Below, piece after piece: positions 1 through 11,200 of a DNA stretch of 64,000 nt. Each line of letters starts with the position of its first letter. Position 1 is the first letter of the stretch. The notes beneath the pieces were generated by a model. The model ran no database searches. It had not been told where the DNA came from and saw only the letters and a list, made by a program, of their open reading frames with translations. The stretch spans positions 2,642,648-2,706,647 of the forward strand of contig RPFO01000167.1 in NCBI GenBank assembly GCA_009746045.1, given 5' to 3'. The stretch comes from Mesostigma viride (lineage: Eukaryota > Streptophyta > Mesostigmatophyceae > Mesostigmatales > Mesostigmataceae). The position numbers and the translations under genes were made by a program.

Positions 1-864
1 TTCTATTCTACCTACCGTGTTGGACCACTGCCTGGCTCGACTACCTTGTTCTATTCTACCTACCGTGTTGGACCACTCCCTGGTTCGACTACCTTGTTCT
101 ATTCTACCTACCGTGTTGGACCACTCCCTGGTTCGACTACCTTGTTCTATTCTACCTACCGTGTTGGACCACTGCCTGGTTCGACTACCTTGTTCTATTC
201 TACCTACCGTGTTGGACCACTGCCTCGCTCGACTACCTTGTTCTATTCTACCTACCGTGTTGGACCACTGCCTGGTTCGACTACCTTGTTCTATTCTACC
301 TACCGTGTTGGACCACTGCCTGGTTCGACTACCTTGTTCTATTCTACCTACCGTGTTGGACCACTGCCTGGTTCGACTACCTTGTTCTATTCTACCTACC
401 GTGTTGGACCACTGCCTGGTTCGACTACCTTGTTCTATTCTACCTACCGTGTTGGACCACTGCCTGGCTCGACTACCTTGTTCTATTCTACCTACCGTGT
501 TGGACCACTGCCTGGTTCGACTACCTTGTTCTATTCTACCTACCGTGTTGGACCACTGCCTGGTTCGACTACCTTGTTCTATTCTACCTACCGTGTTGGA
601 CCACTGCCTGGCTCGACTACCTTGTTCTATTCTACCTACCGTGTTGGACCACTGCCTGGTTCGACTACCTTGTTCTATTCTACCTACCGTGTTGGACCAC
701 TGCCTGGTTCGACTACCTTGTTCTATTCTACCTACCGTGTTGGACCACTGCCTGGTTCGACTACCTTGTTCTATTCTACCTACCGTGTTGGACCACTGCC
801 TGGTTCGACTACCTTGTTCTATTCTACCTACTGTGTTGGATTACTACCTGGTTTCACAGCCTTG
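1..864. repeat. 48-bp minisatellite, 18 units, intronic
   Basis: Eighteen consecutive 48-bp units start at 1, 49, 97 and so on. The first 17 differ only at a few sites (CTGCCTGG/CTCCCTGG, TTCG/CTCG); the eighteenth (817-864) is degenerate. Because 48 is a multiple of 3, all forward frames stay open and give 16-residue repeat ORFs. I read the array as intronic: it is followed by a pyrimidine-rich tract ending in CCCAG at 905 and then by an exon in a different frame. The array runs off the left edge, so its true size is unknown. Confidence 0.93.
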
Positions 865-905
865 TTCTACTGCTACCTTGTTCTATATCCCCTTGTTCTA
901 CCCAG

Positions 906-3139
906 CTGCTGGAGCAGGTGCCGGTCGACTTGTTCGCGCGCATCGCCTCGTTGCGGCAGGAAGTGCGCGTGGGGGAGCTGCAGAAGGGCATCCTGCGTCG
1001 CAGCCTGGTGAGAATGTCACACCTCATATCATAGTTATTACTTCTGTAGGAAGGACAAGGCGCATTGGTAGGGAGATGCAGACGATGATCAAATTTTAAC
1101 CCGTGTTTTTTTACAACGCGATACATCGCGTTGTAGGGTTAGAACGCGATGTATCGCGTTGTAATCTGACTCGTGGCAAACCTATTAAACATGCGATTTT
1201 TGGTCTGAAACTTTCAACATTGGTCAGAAACATCTCATAGAATTCAAGAAAAAGTCCTGGTATTTTTGGTATTTTGTTTGTGACAGCTGCAAACAATATG
1301 TACCACTGAAATCAGGCATTTTCGCGGGACGAAGGTGAAGACGACGGCGATGGCGGCAGGTAGATCTTGCCAGTTTTCGCGCGAATTTCAGTTGCTGTTG
1401 GCTGGCACGACCATGATAATGCGTTCAAAGGTTGATAATTAGGTTTCTACGAGTTTGTTGAGGTACTGGGACAAAGGAAACGTAGTTTTTTCCAGTATCT
1501 CACCCAACTTTCATGCGGAAACCCTGGAAACCGGCATACATATATATTATTACGGCAAGACTCGGGTCTGCTGCGGCACCATGCTTGGTATTTCCATGGT
1601 GTTTCGACTTCTTAACACATGTTTATTCATTCCGAACGCCCGGACTCTCGGCTAAACCGAGATTTGTGCAGACTTTTATTGGGTAGCTCCGGGCATGATG
1701 GTGCCTGCAAATAGCGTAAGGCGTGACCGTGGCTATTGCTACGGTATGCTGTATTTTCCTGGAAATGGCCTCTGCCACCGGCTCAATAGTGCTTGCAGGC
1801 GTAAGTATATCGTGTTTCTACCTAGTTTCTGCCAGTTTTCTACTTATTTCTACCGACCTCTGCCCAGCCTCTCTAAGACCGCCATCCTACTCGACCTTGC
1901 TTGCAGGTCAGCCATAGCAGGTTGCAGTTGTGCAGTATTTAGGTGCTGTATACGTCGTCAAGCCGTGCATATATCGTGAGGATTGGATGTTGATGGTTTA
2001 TGCTGCGTTGATTGTGCAAGAAGATCAGCTAGGTGCCCATAATCATGGTGTATAATCATGTGTTGTTAGCATCTTGCCACCATTTGCTAGCATGCATTCC
2101 AGCGTCATCTTTGCCTGCATGTAAGCTCATGGATCACTCAACCTATCCAAGCCTTGCATTTCACGTGCCTCTTTCTTTCAGTATTGCACGCGTTATGGAA
2201 TGAAAACCCAGCACCTCCGTTCCCACGAGGCACGTGCTCAACACGTTGTGAGAGTGGATGATGCTTTGGCTATGGCTGCCTGATTCAGTCATATTAGGTC
2301 ATCCATTCATGATGTTTGATGCATGTTTGATGCTGTATCACTTATACAACACCTATTTTCAACGTTTTGACCCTCCAAGCTCACTATGGCCCCGTTTATG
2401 GGGCTCGTGTCTTTGCGTCATGTTGTGAAGGGCTCTCATTTTTCCCACTGCGTTGTACTGCGTTGTAATTGTGATGCTAATGAACAATAGCTCCAGTGGC
2501 CCAATGGGCCTGAGTTTTGTTCCACAAAGCCTGCATATGTTGCCCATAGCTCGTGCAAGAAGCCAGATTTTTTTCATGAACCATTTGTGAATAAGCACAT
2601 GACTTGTGACCTAGGGTCAACAAATCGCGGTCATGGTTAGACCTCCCTGTATTCAAACCAGTGTATCTCTCTGATGCATTAGCATGTTGTAGGTCTGAGT
2701 AGCTCAAAAAAAACTTTGATTTATGGGCTTTCAGGAAAGTATATACATGACCATGAAAAAAAAAATTCCGTAGGTGCTATACGCGTTCTAAAAAAAGCTT
2801 ACAACACGATATATCGCGTTCTAATTAAAAAAACACGGGTTAAATATTTGACTCATTTTTGGAGTATTTGACTCAATTTGGGATGTTGGGCATGTTTCGT
2901 CTGCATGAATGTGTGTGTTACAGAAAGCCCAGCGGGCGCTTGAAACGGAGATGGAACGCGAGCTGGAGCGCTTGCAGTACCAACCAGCACCGCGCGCCCC
3001 AGGGGCACCTCAGGCATCCCCCGTAACATTGACTCCTGTCGCTTCGGATGGGAAGCGTCGGGGGGATGGGAATGATGGCGCAGGCCCGAGTGATCCGCCT
3101 GCCAAGAAATCAAGAAAGACTGAAAGTCAAATGCTGTGA
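906..3139 (+). CDS. 3' end of an unidentified gene, exons 906-1007 and 2924-3139
   Basis: Exon 906-1007 follows a pyrimidine-rich acceptor (CCCAG) and ends at a GTGAGA donor; it is 34 codons in phase 0 (contains DLFARIASLRQEVRVGELQ). The terminal exon starts at 2924 after TGTGTTACAG and continues in phase 0 with KAQRALETEMERELERLQ, then a Pro/Ala-rich tail with a basic KKSRK near the C terminus, stopping at 3137-3139. The joined product has a charged, probably coiled-coil helix followed by a disordered tail with a possible nuclear localisation signal. A TGTAA motif, the algal polyadenylation signal, lies about 15 bases after the stop. I do not recognise the family; upstream exons are outside the window. 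The splice model is inferred from consensus sites and phase. Confidence 0.6.
1095..2844. mobile_element. 1.75-kb TIR element inside an intron
   Basis: The left end reads TTTAACCCGTGTTTTTTTA and the right end, reversed, reads the same, followed on both sides by a copy of an imperfect palindrome built on ACAACGCGATAYATCGCGTT (1114-1134, 1142-1163 and 2801-2822). This makes compound terminal inverted repeats of about 45 bp. No transposase ORF is visible, so it is probably a non-autonomous DNA element. It lies wholly in the intron between exons 906-1007 and 2924-3139. I could not settle the target-site duplication. Confidence 0.7.
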
Positions 3140-3689
3140 AACACTTCGTTTGTAATGCCCGTTCTGCAGTTGATGCAATCCCCCACATGTAAGCCCACTC
3201 AGCCTGAGCACTGTTCCCTGATTAACAAATTAATTAAATAAGCAAGTTACACGTGGACTGTTCCCTGATTGATTAATCAGTGCATTCATTAATTAACTTG
3301 ATACTAGTATACCTCGGTGGGGAGGATATGTAACACATATCCCCGAGAAAGGGCATATCAAGGAGACAACCTGGGCATATATCTATTCTGAGCGACAACC
3401 TGCATTCAATCTGTTCCCTGATGTTGATCGGCCCTTAATCTTTGTTAATTTGGGCCCAGGGTCCTAAATTGTGTAGTACATGTGGTGGATGGTCCGGCCT
3501 TTTGCACATGGGCACTCCACATTGTAAGTCGTGAGACAACAATTCCTGGATGCTAGAATTCCTATTGTGTTTGTGAGTTTCACACGATGGGCAGCATATG
3601 CCTAGCTTTGATCATCCTAGCCCCATGCAGAGGGATCGAGACCTGTTGATGTCGATCTTGGGGAGATCGACGTCTACTATCCTAAATAG

Positions 3690-3765
3690 GGAATTCAGCT
3701 AGTGCTCCGCGGTCCCCCAACGGGGACACGAGACTAACTAAATTTATTAATTCATTAATTAATGC
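3690..3765 (+). mobile_element. LINE tail D relic with 3' hairpin
   Basis: The segment resembles minus-strand segments near 25575-25640 and 27575-27660. Its hairpin GTCCCCCAACGGGGAC (3712-3727) has a six-pair stem and a CAAC loop, followed by an ATTAATTAAT-rich end. Only the 3' end is present, as expected for a 5'-truncated LINE copy. Confidence 0.5.
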
Positions 3766-3919
3766 AGAGGCCGGGAGACCTGGAGAGACTTTTTTACTGA
3801 GATCGAGACTTTTTTTTACTTTCTTGTAAACTAGCTTTGCATGCCCATGCATGCATGGAGCTCAAGAGCAGAGCAGAGCTACTTCAATTGTCCAATATGC
3901 CGTGACCCCGGATCAACAT

Positions 3920-4110
3920 AAAAAAAATTATAACATGACTCCGTTGGGAGATCATGTAGCACGTTTTCCATTAGTGTTGGTTGGGGGAGAGCGGAGCCGT
4001 GAAAACTAACTAAGCTAACTCTAATTAATATAATCTAATATCTATATAGTCTACCAAAACCCTAACTACTCTACTCAGTAAAGCACCCCTTCGATCCTCC
4101 TGGGCCGGGG
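3920..4110 (-). mobile_element. LINE-A 3' end, 5'-truncated insertion
   Basis: The reverse complement matches the LINE-A 3' region seen at 20840-20976 and 22020-22140, ending in the CTCCCAACGGAG hairpin and an AT-rich tail. It is flanked by CCGGATCAACAT (3908-3919) and CCGGATCGACAT (4111-4122), a 12-bp target-site duplication with one mismatch. The A/T tail adjoins the left duplication, as expected for a minus-strand insertion. Confidence 0.75.
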
Positions 4111-4560
4111 CCGGATCGACATTGTAACAGCCAACTTGCACGCTGTACAATCATGTAATAAGATTATGCACGGACACACATGTGAAATCGACTGATCTTT
4201 CTACATGAAACAGTATTTATATGCTTTTGTTAAGCGAGACAACTATTTCTGGACGCCAAGCTACAAGTTGGATCCATGAAATTCCTCTTGCACGTGCATG
4301 TGCACAGTTCTAAAGCTTGCACATGGAATTATTCAAAGCAATATTTTATAAGGGCACAGCCCTGGAGTATCACAGAGGCCTAGAGTAGCTGGCCATAACA
4401 GAAAATATCTGGTTGATGGTCCGAACACTCTCATATCGAATGGCACATATGGCTATAGACTTTGTATAATCGGCAAGGACCTGTGTATGTAGGACATGGT
4501 GATCAGCCATAAAGACAAAGGAAACAACTCCCATGTCTTTCAAGGCTTCCCTTGTAAGGG

Positions 4561-6159
4561 CCATCCCCCGTCAAGGAGGTCGCAATCTAAAGCTCTAAAA
4601 CCTTACCAGTCAGAAAATTGCTAGTTGTATTGAGTGAGACAAGTATTTTTGCTCCGGTGTTCAGTGCATATTATAGCATTGGCCTAGTCTTGCTTGACTT
4701 CTTCCGATGCTTCAGTGACGGCGTCGCTGACGAACCTGATAAAGGGAAACACACAGGGAAAATCAAGTCCAGGTGTACCAACCAATCAGACCAATGTAGA
4801 AATGATACCCAAGAATCCAAACAACCCACCCTACCCCTTCATTGACTGGAAAAGTGAACCCCCCCCCCCCCCCCCCCCCCGGGGGGTCACCCTCACGAAA
4901 CGGGGGGGTCACCCTTCGCATATTGGGCAGATGTGCTTGTTGAAGGTATACTAAAGCAATAGTTGTCTCGTTGATAGTGACCCCAAACCTCCGGGGCTCA
5001 CCCTCGCAAAGTGTTGCTCCCCAGCCCACCCCACCCCACCCCACTCCACTCCATCCGCATTCCCCAAACCTCTTTCCTGCCCCTCTCCCCTTTCTTCCTG
5101 GCCCCCATCTATGGCACCCATTCTCCCCACCCAGGTGCGATTCCTCCTCTTGTTAACCCCTTCCCCACCGCTCTCCCACCCTGCTTTGCTCGCAGCAAGG
5201 CCACACCAGGCATCTTGAACTTGTTTGGCCACACTTTCCTGAGACCAGTGGGACTGGGGACTTGTGCACTCCCCCAACATTCGCAAATGAACAGTATGAC
5301 AGGCAGAGCTGCGCTTGCACATCGAAGCCCATGAGACTCTGGCTCTTGTCCAAGGCATCAGACAAGCGCATTCGAGAGAGTTGCGCAGCCTGGCCCTGTG
5401 CGGAAAAACATGCCACCGTTTCTAACAGCTCCACTAAAAGAACGTGTTCCCAGTACAGTCCTTACTTCTTTGTGCCGCAAGGAGTGCATTTGTGGCAACA
5501 AACACGTATAAAACATAGCTAGCACACCCCACGATGCAGATCTGGACCTAGCACGCTTCACGTGGCAAAATGGTCCATTAAGTCCATACATATAGGGGGG
5601 GGGGGGGGGGATAACGTGCCAAAAGCTAACCTAAAAAGTCACTTAGCAAGTCATCAATTACTACACCCCTAGCCCCACGTTTTAGATTCCCAGCTTTAAG
5701 ATCTTAAGACCCTGGATTTTGGAATTTCAGGTTTAGGATCACAGGGCTGGTTTTGGGCAAAAGATCTTAAAGTAGGTACAAATGGCTGGTCAGTGGTATG
5801 CGATATAGATTATGTACTCAGGTATACCGCATCAGGTTTAAGATCCTATAACTCTCAACTTTAAGATCGTCAGCCCTGGATCTGATTTTAGGTTTAAGAT
5901 CGCAGCCCTTGGTCGGCGGGACACCAATCTCAAACGTGTGTGTGGGGGTGTATAAGCAAGTTGCTGGCATGATCCACTAACTTGGGGAGCTTGTCCTCGG
6001 GGAGGCGCATGAGCAGCTGTTTGGTTCATTCACCAAGTAAATGAGCGCCTCATTTATCAACTTTGGAAAAGATTTTTTGATCTCTTCTCCAAATAAAGGC
6101 ACATGAGCAGCTATTTGCGTCATTCACAGAGCAAACGAAAACGCCATTCCTCTACTCAC
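4561..6159. other. No confident gene; homopolymer tracts and weak exon candidates
   Basis: The region contains a C20-type run with a G run after it (about 4859-4887), a G tract at about 5597-5610, and a CCCCACCCC-rich stretch (about 5020-5060). A minus-strand open stretch at about 5262-5450 follows a TTCTTTTAG acceptor and reads like protein (contains QAAQLSRMRLSDALDKSQSL), but I find no donor that keeps phase with the exons at 6160-7449. The next exons of that minus-strand gene should lie here; I could not resolve them. Confidence 0.35.
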
Positions 6160-7449
6160 TTGGAGAACTTGTCCTTGGAGCCGTGCACGATGACATACAT
6201 GAGGAAGAGAGAGGCCAGCAGGCCTGGGGGCAGGCCAAAAGAATCGACAAAAGGAAAAGCAACCAACCAAGACACCCACCAACACATGGACCGCGGGACG
6301 GCAACTGTTAGTGAAAGCCACGCCAACAGGCGCACGAGGCAACGAGAAAGGGAGGGAAAACAGAGCACAGACGGAGCAGTGCGGTGACACACAAGTTATA
6401 GGGCGAGGCCAGCAGGCATGGGGGTGCATGAACAGACAGGAGACAGAGCGAAGGGGGTGGGGACCTCGCAACAAAGTCGCTGCCCTTACAGGCAACTGCT
6501 TCGTGCTTGCTGGCCGTATGGAACCCTTCTATACTGGAAAATGACGTCATCCAGGGACCCTGGATGCCCTCTCTCCCATTGGATGCCAGCTGTGCAGGGC
6601 ACCGCCATCCGTGGTGGTGGATTCCCTACCATCATGGACTCGGGATCCTGTGGAACTGAACTGAAGGCTGGAAGCAGCACGGCCGCTGCCTATCCAAAAG
6701 CTCTACTGCTGTAGTCTCCTGCTTCTCCAGCATTGAATTGGCCACTAGGCAAGCATCCCCTTTATCCCCAAACCAGCACCCCACAATTCCAGAAACAGTG
6801 GCCATGCAGTCACACAGCCACGTGCTGCTGTTAGACCCACAGCACCAGAAATAGTGGCAGGAGTAACGTTACCTAGCACGCAACGTAGCACATCATATGG
6901 CACGCAACGTAGCACATCATATAGCACGTAACGTAGCACATCATTTAGCACGTATCGTAGCACATCATATAGCACGTAACGTAGCACATCATATAGCACA
7001 TAACATAGCACATCATATAGCACGTAACGTAGCACATCATATAGCACGTAACCTAACCGTATCCTAGCACGGCAACAAGCCAGTCCAGAACAGAATGGAC
7101 TTTTTCCCAATCATGATTCCAAATGTGTTTCCTGCACAGGCAGACGAGAACCGAGTCCTCCTGACGTCTGGGAAACTGACCTGCCCCGAACAGCACATAC
7201 AGCCCTGTGTTGAGATCCACCTCCGACGCTTGCACCCTGTCAGATAGCAGCAAGGAGAAGGTATACAGCATGGTACGAGTAAATAAAAAGCAGCATGAAG
7301 TCATGCGTCAGTGTTCCTAACAGGGCGCTTGAGCCTTGATCCTGTGGAAAGTAGACCGGCCAAACGTACAAAAGAGTACCTGGGTGCGTGAAAACCATGA
7401 TGATAGACGGCTATTTTCAGGCTCTCCCATAGGTAGACAATCCTTTGCC
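6160..7449 (-). CDS. Distal exons of the minus-strand membrane-protein gene
   Basis: Five small exons, in transcript order: 7380-7449, 7181-7236, 7092 or 7071 to 7131, 6490-6533, 6160-6223. Each has an AG acceptor (CTCAG, CTGACAG, TGTGCAG, TTTCCAG, CCCCCAG) and a GT donor (GTACTC, GTCAGT, GTGCTA, GTAAGG, GTGAGT), and every junction keeps phase (AG|G, G|GA, CC|T, T|GC). The joined peptide contains IVYLWESLKIAVYHHGFHAP, VQASEVDLNTGLYVLFGAG, NTFGIMIGKKSILFWTGLL, IEGFHTASKHEAVAC and LLASLFLMYVIVHGSKDKF. The last two parts suggest at least two hydrophobic, possibly membrane-spanning segments. It is probably the continuation of the gene whose first six exons lie at 8258-14232, but the linking exon(s) between 7450 and 8257 are unresolved (7520-7573 is a candidate with imperfect phase). 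Family not recognised. Confidence 0.5.
6872..7051. repeat. 24-bp tandem repeat in an intron
   Basis: About 7.5 copies of a 24-bp unit built on GTAGCACATCATATAGCACG. On the minus (transcribed) strand the array begins about 20 bases after the GTGCTA donor of exon 7071-7131, and each unit itself contains GTGCTA. Confidence 0.9.
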
Positions 7450-8070
7450 CTGAGCCTATGGCTAGCCGCTAACTAGGTCTTATATCAACACGTACTACGA
7501 CTGCTACTGCAACGGAGACCTGGAGATAGACAGCCATCGAGCTACCATGGACCAGAAATTCCAGATTCCTGGACTGCACTTTATATTTCTTGGTTGTCTC
7601 ATTGACAGTGCCTAGATGATAAGGTCAAAAAACAAAAAAAACAACATAATCCTTGCCTAGCCGTTTGTGGGCATGCAGATCTAGCAAAGCTTTCAGAAAA
7701 GGAAACCTTTGAGAGATGGAAGGCGTTAGGCGTTCGCGAGTACCCGCCAGGCCCTACACCTGACACTTCTATTAGTATGGCACCGAGGCAAGCTGTACAT
7801 GGGTGACAGCGAAAAGGGCACCCACCACTAATGCGACACCCATAGTCACAACTACAGCTTCGCAAGGCAAACCCCTTCCATAAAGGGGTTGGTGTCTGTG
7901 CTTGTTGAAGAGAAATGAAACGAGCACGCAATGGTGGTAGGCGGCAGGCGAGAAAGGGGGCATCCACCAGCAGTAGGACAACCGCGCGGGTTTGGGCCGA
8001 TCCCAGTGACACAAACAACCGAAATTCTCCAGATTTCTGGCCTGAGCGGGTTGTCCCATTGATAACAACC

Positions 8071-8268
8071 GCATGCGGGCATGAAGGGGCACCCGCCAGC
8101 GGTAGCACACAAACCACCCACAACAACCGTGCGCATGCGGGCATGAAGGGGCACCCGCCAGCGGTAGCACACAAACCACCCACATCAACAACCGCATGCG
8201 GGCATGAAGGGAGCATCGAGGGAAAATAAACACATTCGTGTGTCAAAGAGCACCCACCAGCGGTAGGA
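8071..8268. repeat. About 62-bp tandem repeat derived from an exon-donor junction
   Basis: Units start at 8071, 8133 and 8194 (partial). Each full unit carries GCACCCGCCAGCGGTAGCAC, a close copy of the true exon 6/5' splice-site junction at 8251-8268 (GCACCCACCAGCGGTAGGAC). A fourth, older copy lies at 7960-7980. All copies are on the intron side of the real donor. Confidence 0.8.
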
Positions 8269-11200
8269 CACCAGAACATGCTTGGGCCAGTGCGTCGCGT
8301 TGCGGTACTGCTCCTCTAAGTCCACGTGCAGCGCCGCATCTGGGGCGATGAAGCGGCATGACAATGGGCGCGCCATAAAAGAATGAAGTCTCAGGGAGAT
8401 GTTCATAGAAAACGTCGATAGGAAAAGTCAACAGGAAATGTCAATAGGCCTACTGCCGTAGTAGGTAACATGGAGCCCCACGCCTGGAAGGGCGCGTGAC
8501 AGTGTTCATATATCAGCCTAGCAAGTGTGTGTGTGCAGCATCGGATATATGTGCAGCGATATGTCTAGCAAGGGTGTGTGTGCAGCGACATGAGGGTGCG
8601 TGTGCAGCATAGGTGAGAAGGGGGGGTGGGGGGAGGGGTAATTACCCGTACGCCACTTGGTGGCAGCATGACATCGGCAGCACGCCAACAGAAGCAAGAA
8701 CACCAGCAGCAAGAACACCAGCAGCAGGAACACCAGCAGCGTGTCCACAGCAGCGCCGTTACTAGTCAAGAGCATACTGCTATAAGTCTACTATAAGTTT
8801 ATGGGGTGACACAATTTGCGGTCCACGTGGACCCCCCAAGCTTGAAAGTGGAACGCCATAGACAACGGGTGAAGATAATATTCAAAATGGGTGACAATAG
8901 TATCCATAATACTCAAAATGGGTGACAATAGTATCCATAATACTCAAAATGGGTGACAATAGTATCCATAATATTCAAAATGGGTGACAATAGTATCCAT
9001 AATATTCAAAATGGGTGACAATAGTATCCATAATACTCAAAATGGGTGACAATAGTATCCATAATATTCAAAATGGGTGACAATAGTATCCATAATATTC
9101 AAAATGGGTGACAATAGTATCCATAATACTCAAAATGGGTGACAATAGTATCCATAATACTCAAAATGGGTGACAATAGTATCCATAATACTCAAAATGG
9201 GTGACAATAGTATCCATAATACTCAAAATGGGTGACAATAGTATCCATAATACTCAAAATGGGTGACAATAGTATCCATGATACTCAAAATGGGTGACAA
9301 TGGTATCCATAATACTCAAAATGGGTGACAATAGTATCCATAATACTCAAAATGGGTGACAATAGTATCCATAATATTCAAAATGGGTGACAATAGTATC
9401 CATAATATTCAAAATGGGTGACAATAGTATCCATAATATTCAAAATGGGTGACAATAGTATCCATAATATTCAAAATGGGTGACAATAGTATCCATAATA
9501 TTCAAAATGGGTGACAATAGTATCCATAATACTCAAAATGGGTGACAATAGTATCCATAATATTCAAAATGGGTGACAATAGTATCCATAATATTCAAAA
9601 TGGGTGACAATAGTATCCATAATACTCAAAATGGGTGACAATAGTATCCATAATACTCAAAATGGGTGACAATAGTATCCATAATACTCAAAATGGGTGA
9701 CAATAGTATCCATAATACTCAAAATGGGTGACAATAGTATCCATAATATTCAAAATGGGTGACAATAGTATCCATAATATTCAAAATGGGTGACAATAGT
9801 ATCCACAATACTCAAAATGGGTGACAATAGTATCCATAATACTCAAAATGGGTGACAATAGTATCCATAATACTCAAAATGGGTGACAATAGTATCCATA
9901 ATATTCAAAATGGGTGACAATAGTATCCATAATATTCAAAATGGGTGACAATAGTATCCATAATATTCAAAATGGGTGACAATAGTATCCATAATATTCA
10001 AAATGGGTGACAATAGTATCCATAATACTCAAAATGGGTGACAATAGTATCCATAATACTCAAAATGGGTGACAATAGTATCCATAATACTCAAAATGGG
10101 TGACAATAGTATCCATGATACTCAAAATGGGTGACAATAGTATCCATAATATTCAAAATGGGTGACAATAGTATCCATAATACTCAAAATGGGTGACAAT
10201 AGTATCCATAATATTCAAAATGGGTGACAATAGTATCCATAATACTCAAAATGGGTGACAATAGTATCCATAATACTCAAAATGGGTGACAATAGTATCC
10301 ATAATATTCAAAATGGGTGACAATAGTATCCATAATACTCAAAATGGGTGACAATAATATCCATAATACTCAAAATGGGTGACAATAGTATCCATAATAC
10401 TCAAAATGGGTGGGTCATGGTGGTGAATACCTGAACTAGCACGCCTCAGACACAAGGACTGTACAGGAAAAACCTAGGCCTGCCCATACTTGTCAGCAGC
10501 TTGCCTGCCCACTCTAGTCCGAAACTGAACACACTCGACGCTCGACAGATAGCCAACAACAAGCAATAGCCATGGGCTGACCCCCAATAAGAGTGTTCTG
10601 AGGCAGGCACGCAAATAAATTACAACAAGCACAACATGAACCATCAACGTCAGCCAAACGTGTGTCACGACATGACATCTAGCATGCCCGGACACTCACG
10701 ATGGGCTAAAGTGCGCATTAAACGAGACCCAGCATGCTTCATGACCGCCGGCACACGTTACTCACATGGGCGTCTACCAGCACCCAACACAGGCGTCTAC
10801 GGGCGCCCTGACCACCAGCATCCCTTGGAAACTCAAAATGACCGAACACGGGCGTAAACAAGACCTAGTAATATGCGCCACGACCACAAGCACGCGTCAC
10901 TCACAATGGTCCGACACAGGAGTCACGGTCGAGCGGACGGCGCGCAGCTCGCCCGCCGAGTGCACCTGGCAGGGTGCGAGAGGATGGGGTAGAAAAAAGG
11001 GCAGGGAAAAATCGCTGACATGTCGATTGACGCAGAGCAAGTTGTGAAGGGTACGGTGGCGATGAGGGCAGGCGTGCAGGCTGCAATGGGCCAGTAGCTA
11101 TCAGGGGCGGGGTAGAAAGGTGAAGCAGCCATACGGGCAGAATTGGAAGAATTTAAAACTCTGATGCAGTCCCAGGGTCCCATAGGTGGCATGTTCTTTC

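Larger units (their letters stand above)
3140..4560. other. Non-coding stretch with retroelement tail relics
   Basis: After the gene end at 3139 I see no convincing coding exon. The stretch holds a degraded minus-strand tail C (about 3285-3365), a plus-strand tail D with its hairpin (about 3690-3765), a minus-strand LINE-A end (3920-4110), and two direct copies of a GAGACAAC-containing motif (about 3531 and 4235). A 64-codon minus-strand ORF at 4370-4564 is AT-rich and unlike the host exons; I do not call it. Confidence 0.6.

Noticed and set aside
1-864. CRISPR array
   Set aside because: Units are contiguous 48-bp repeats without unique spacers, in eukaryotic DNA; the same applies to the 24-, 26- and 31-bp arrays.
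17-1099. Long ORFs (360 and 321 codons) with 16-residue repeats
   Set aside because: They are the 48-bp minisatellite read through; at least two frames are open, and the host exon at 906-1007 uses a third frame.
4370-4564. 64-codon minus-strand ORF that reads somewhat like protein
   Set aside because: AT-rich codon use unlike the host exons, no splice partner, and a length expected by chance.
7520-7573. Possible linking exon between the two halves of the minus-strand gene
   Set aside because: Acceptor and donor look fair, but its trailing phase does not fit the next exon at 7380-7449 unless an unusual AAG acceptor is used.
8652-8761. Possible exon with a Leu/Val-rich membrane helix (minus strand)
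   Set aside because: It has plausible splice sites, but exon 5 joins exon 6 in phase without it (T|AT), and the sequence is itself a short CTGGTGTTC-type tandem repeat.
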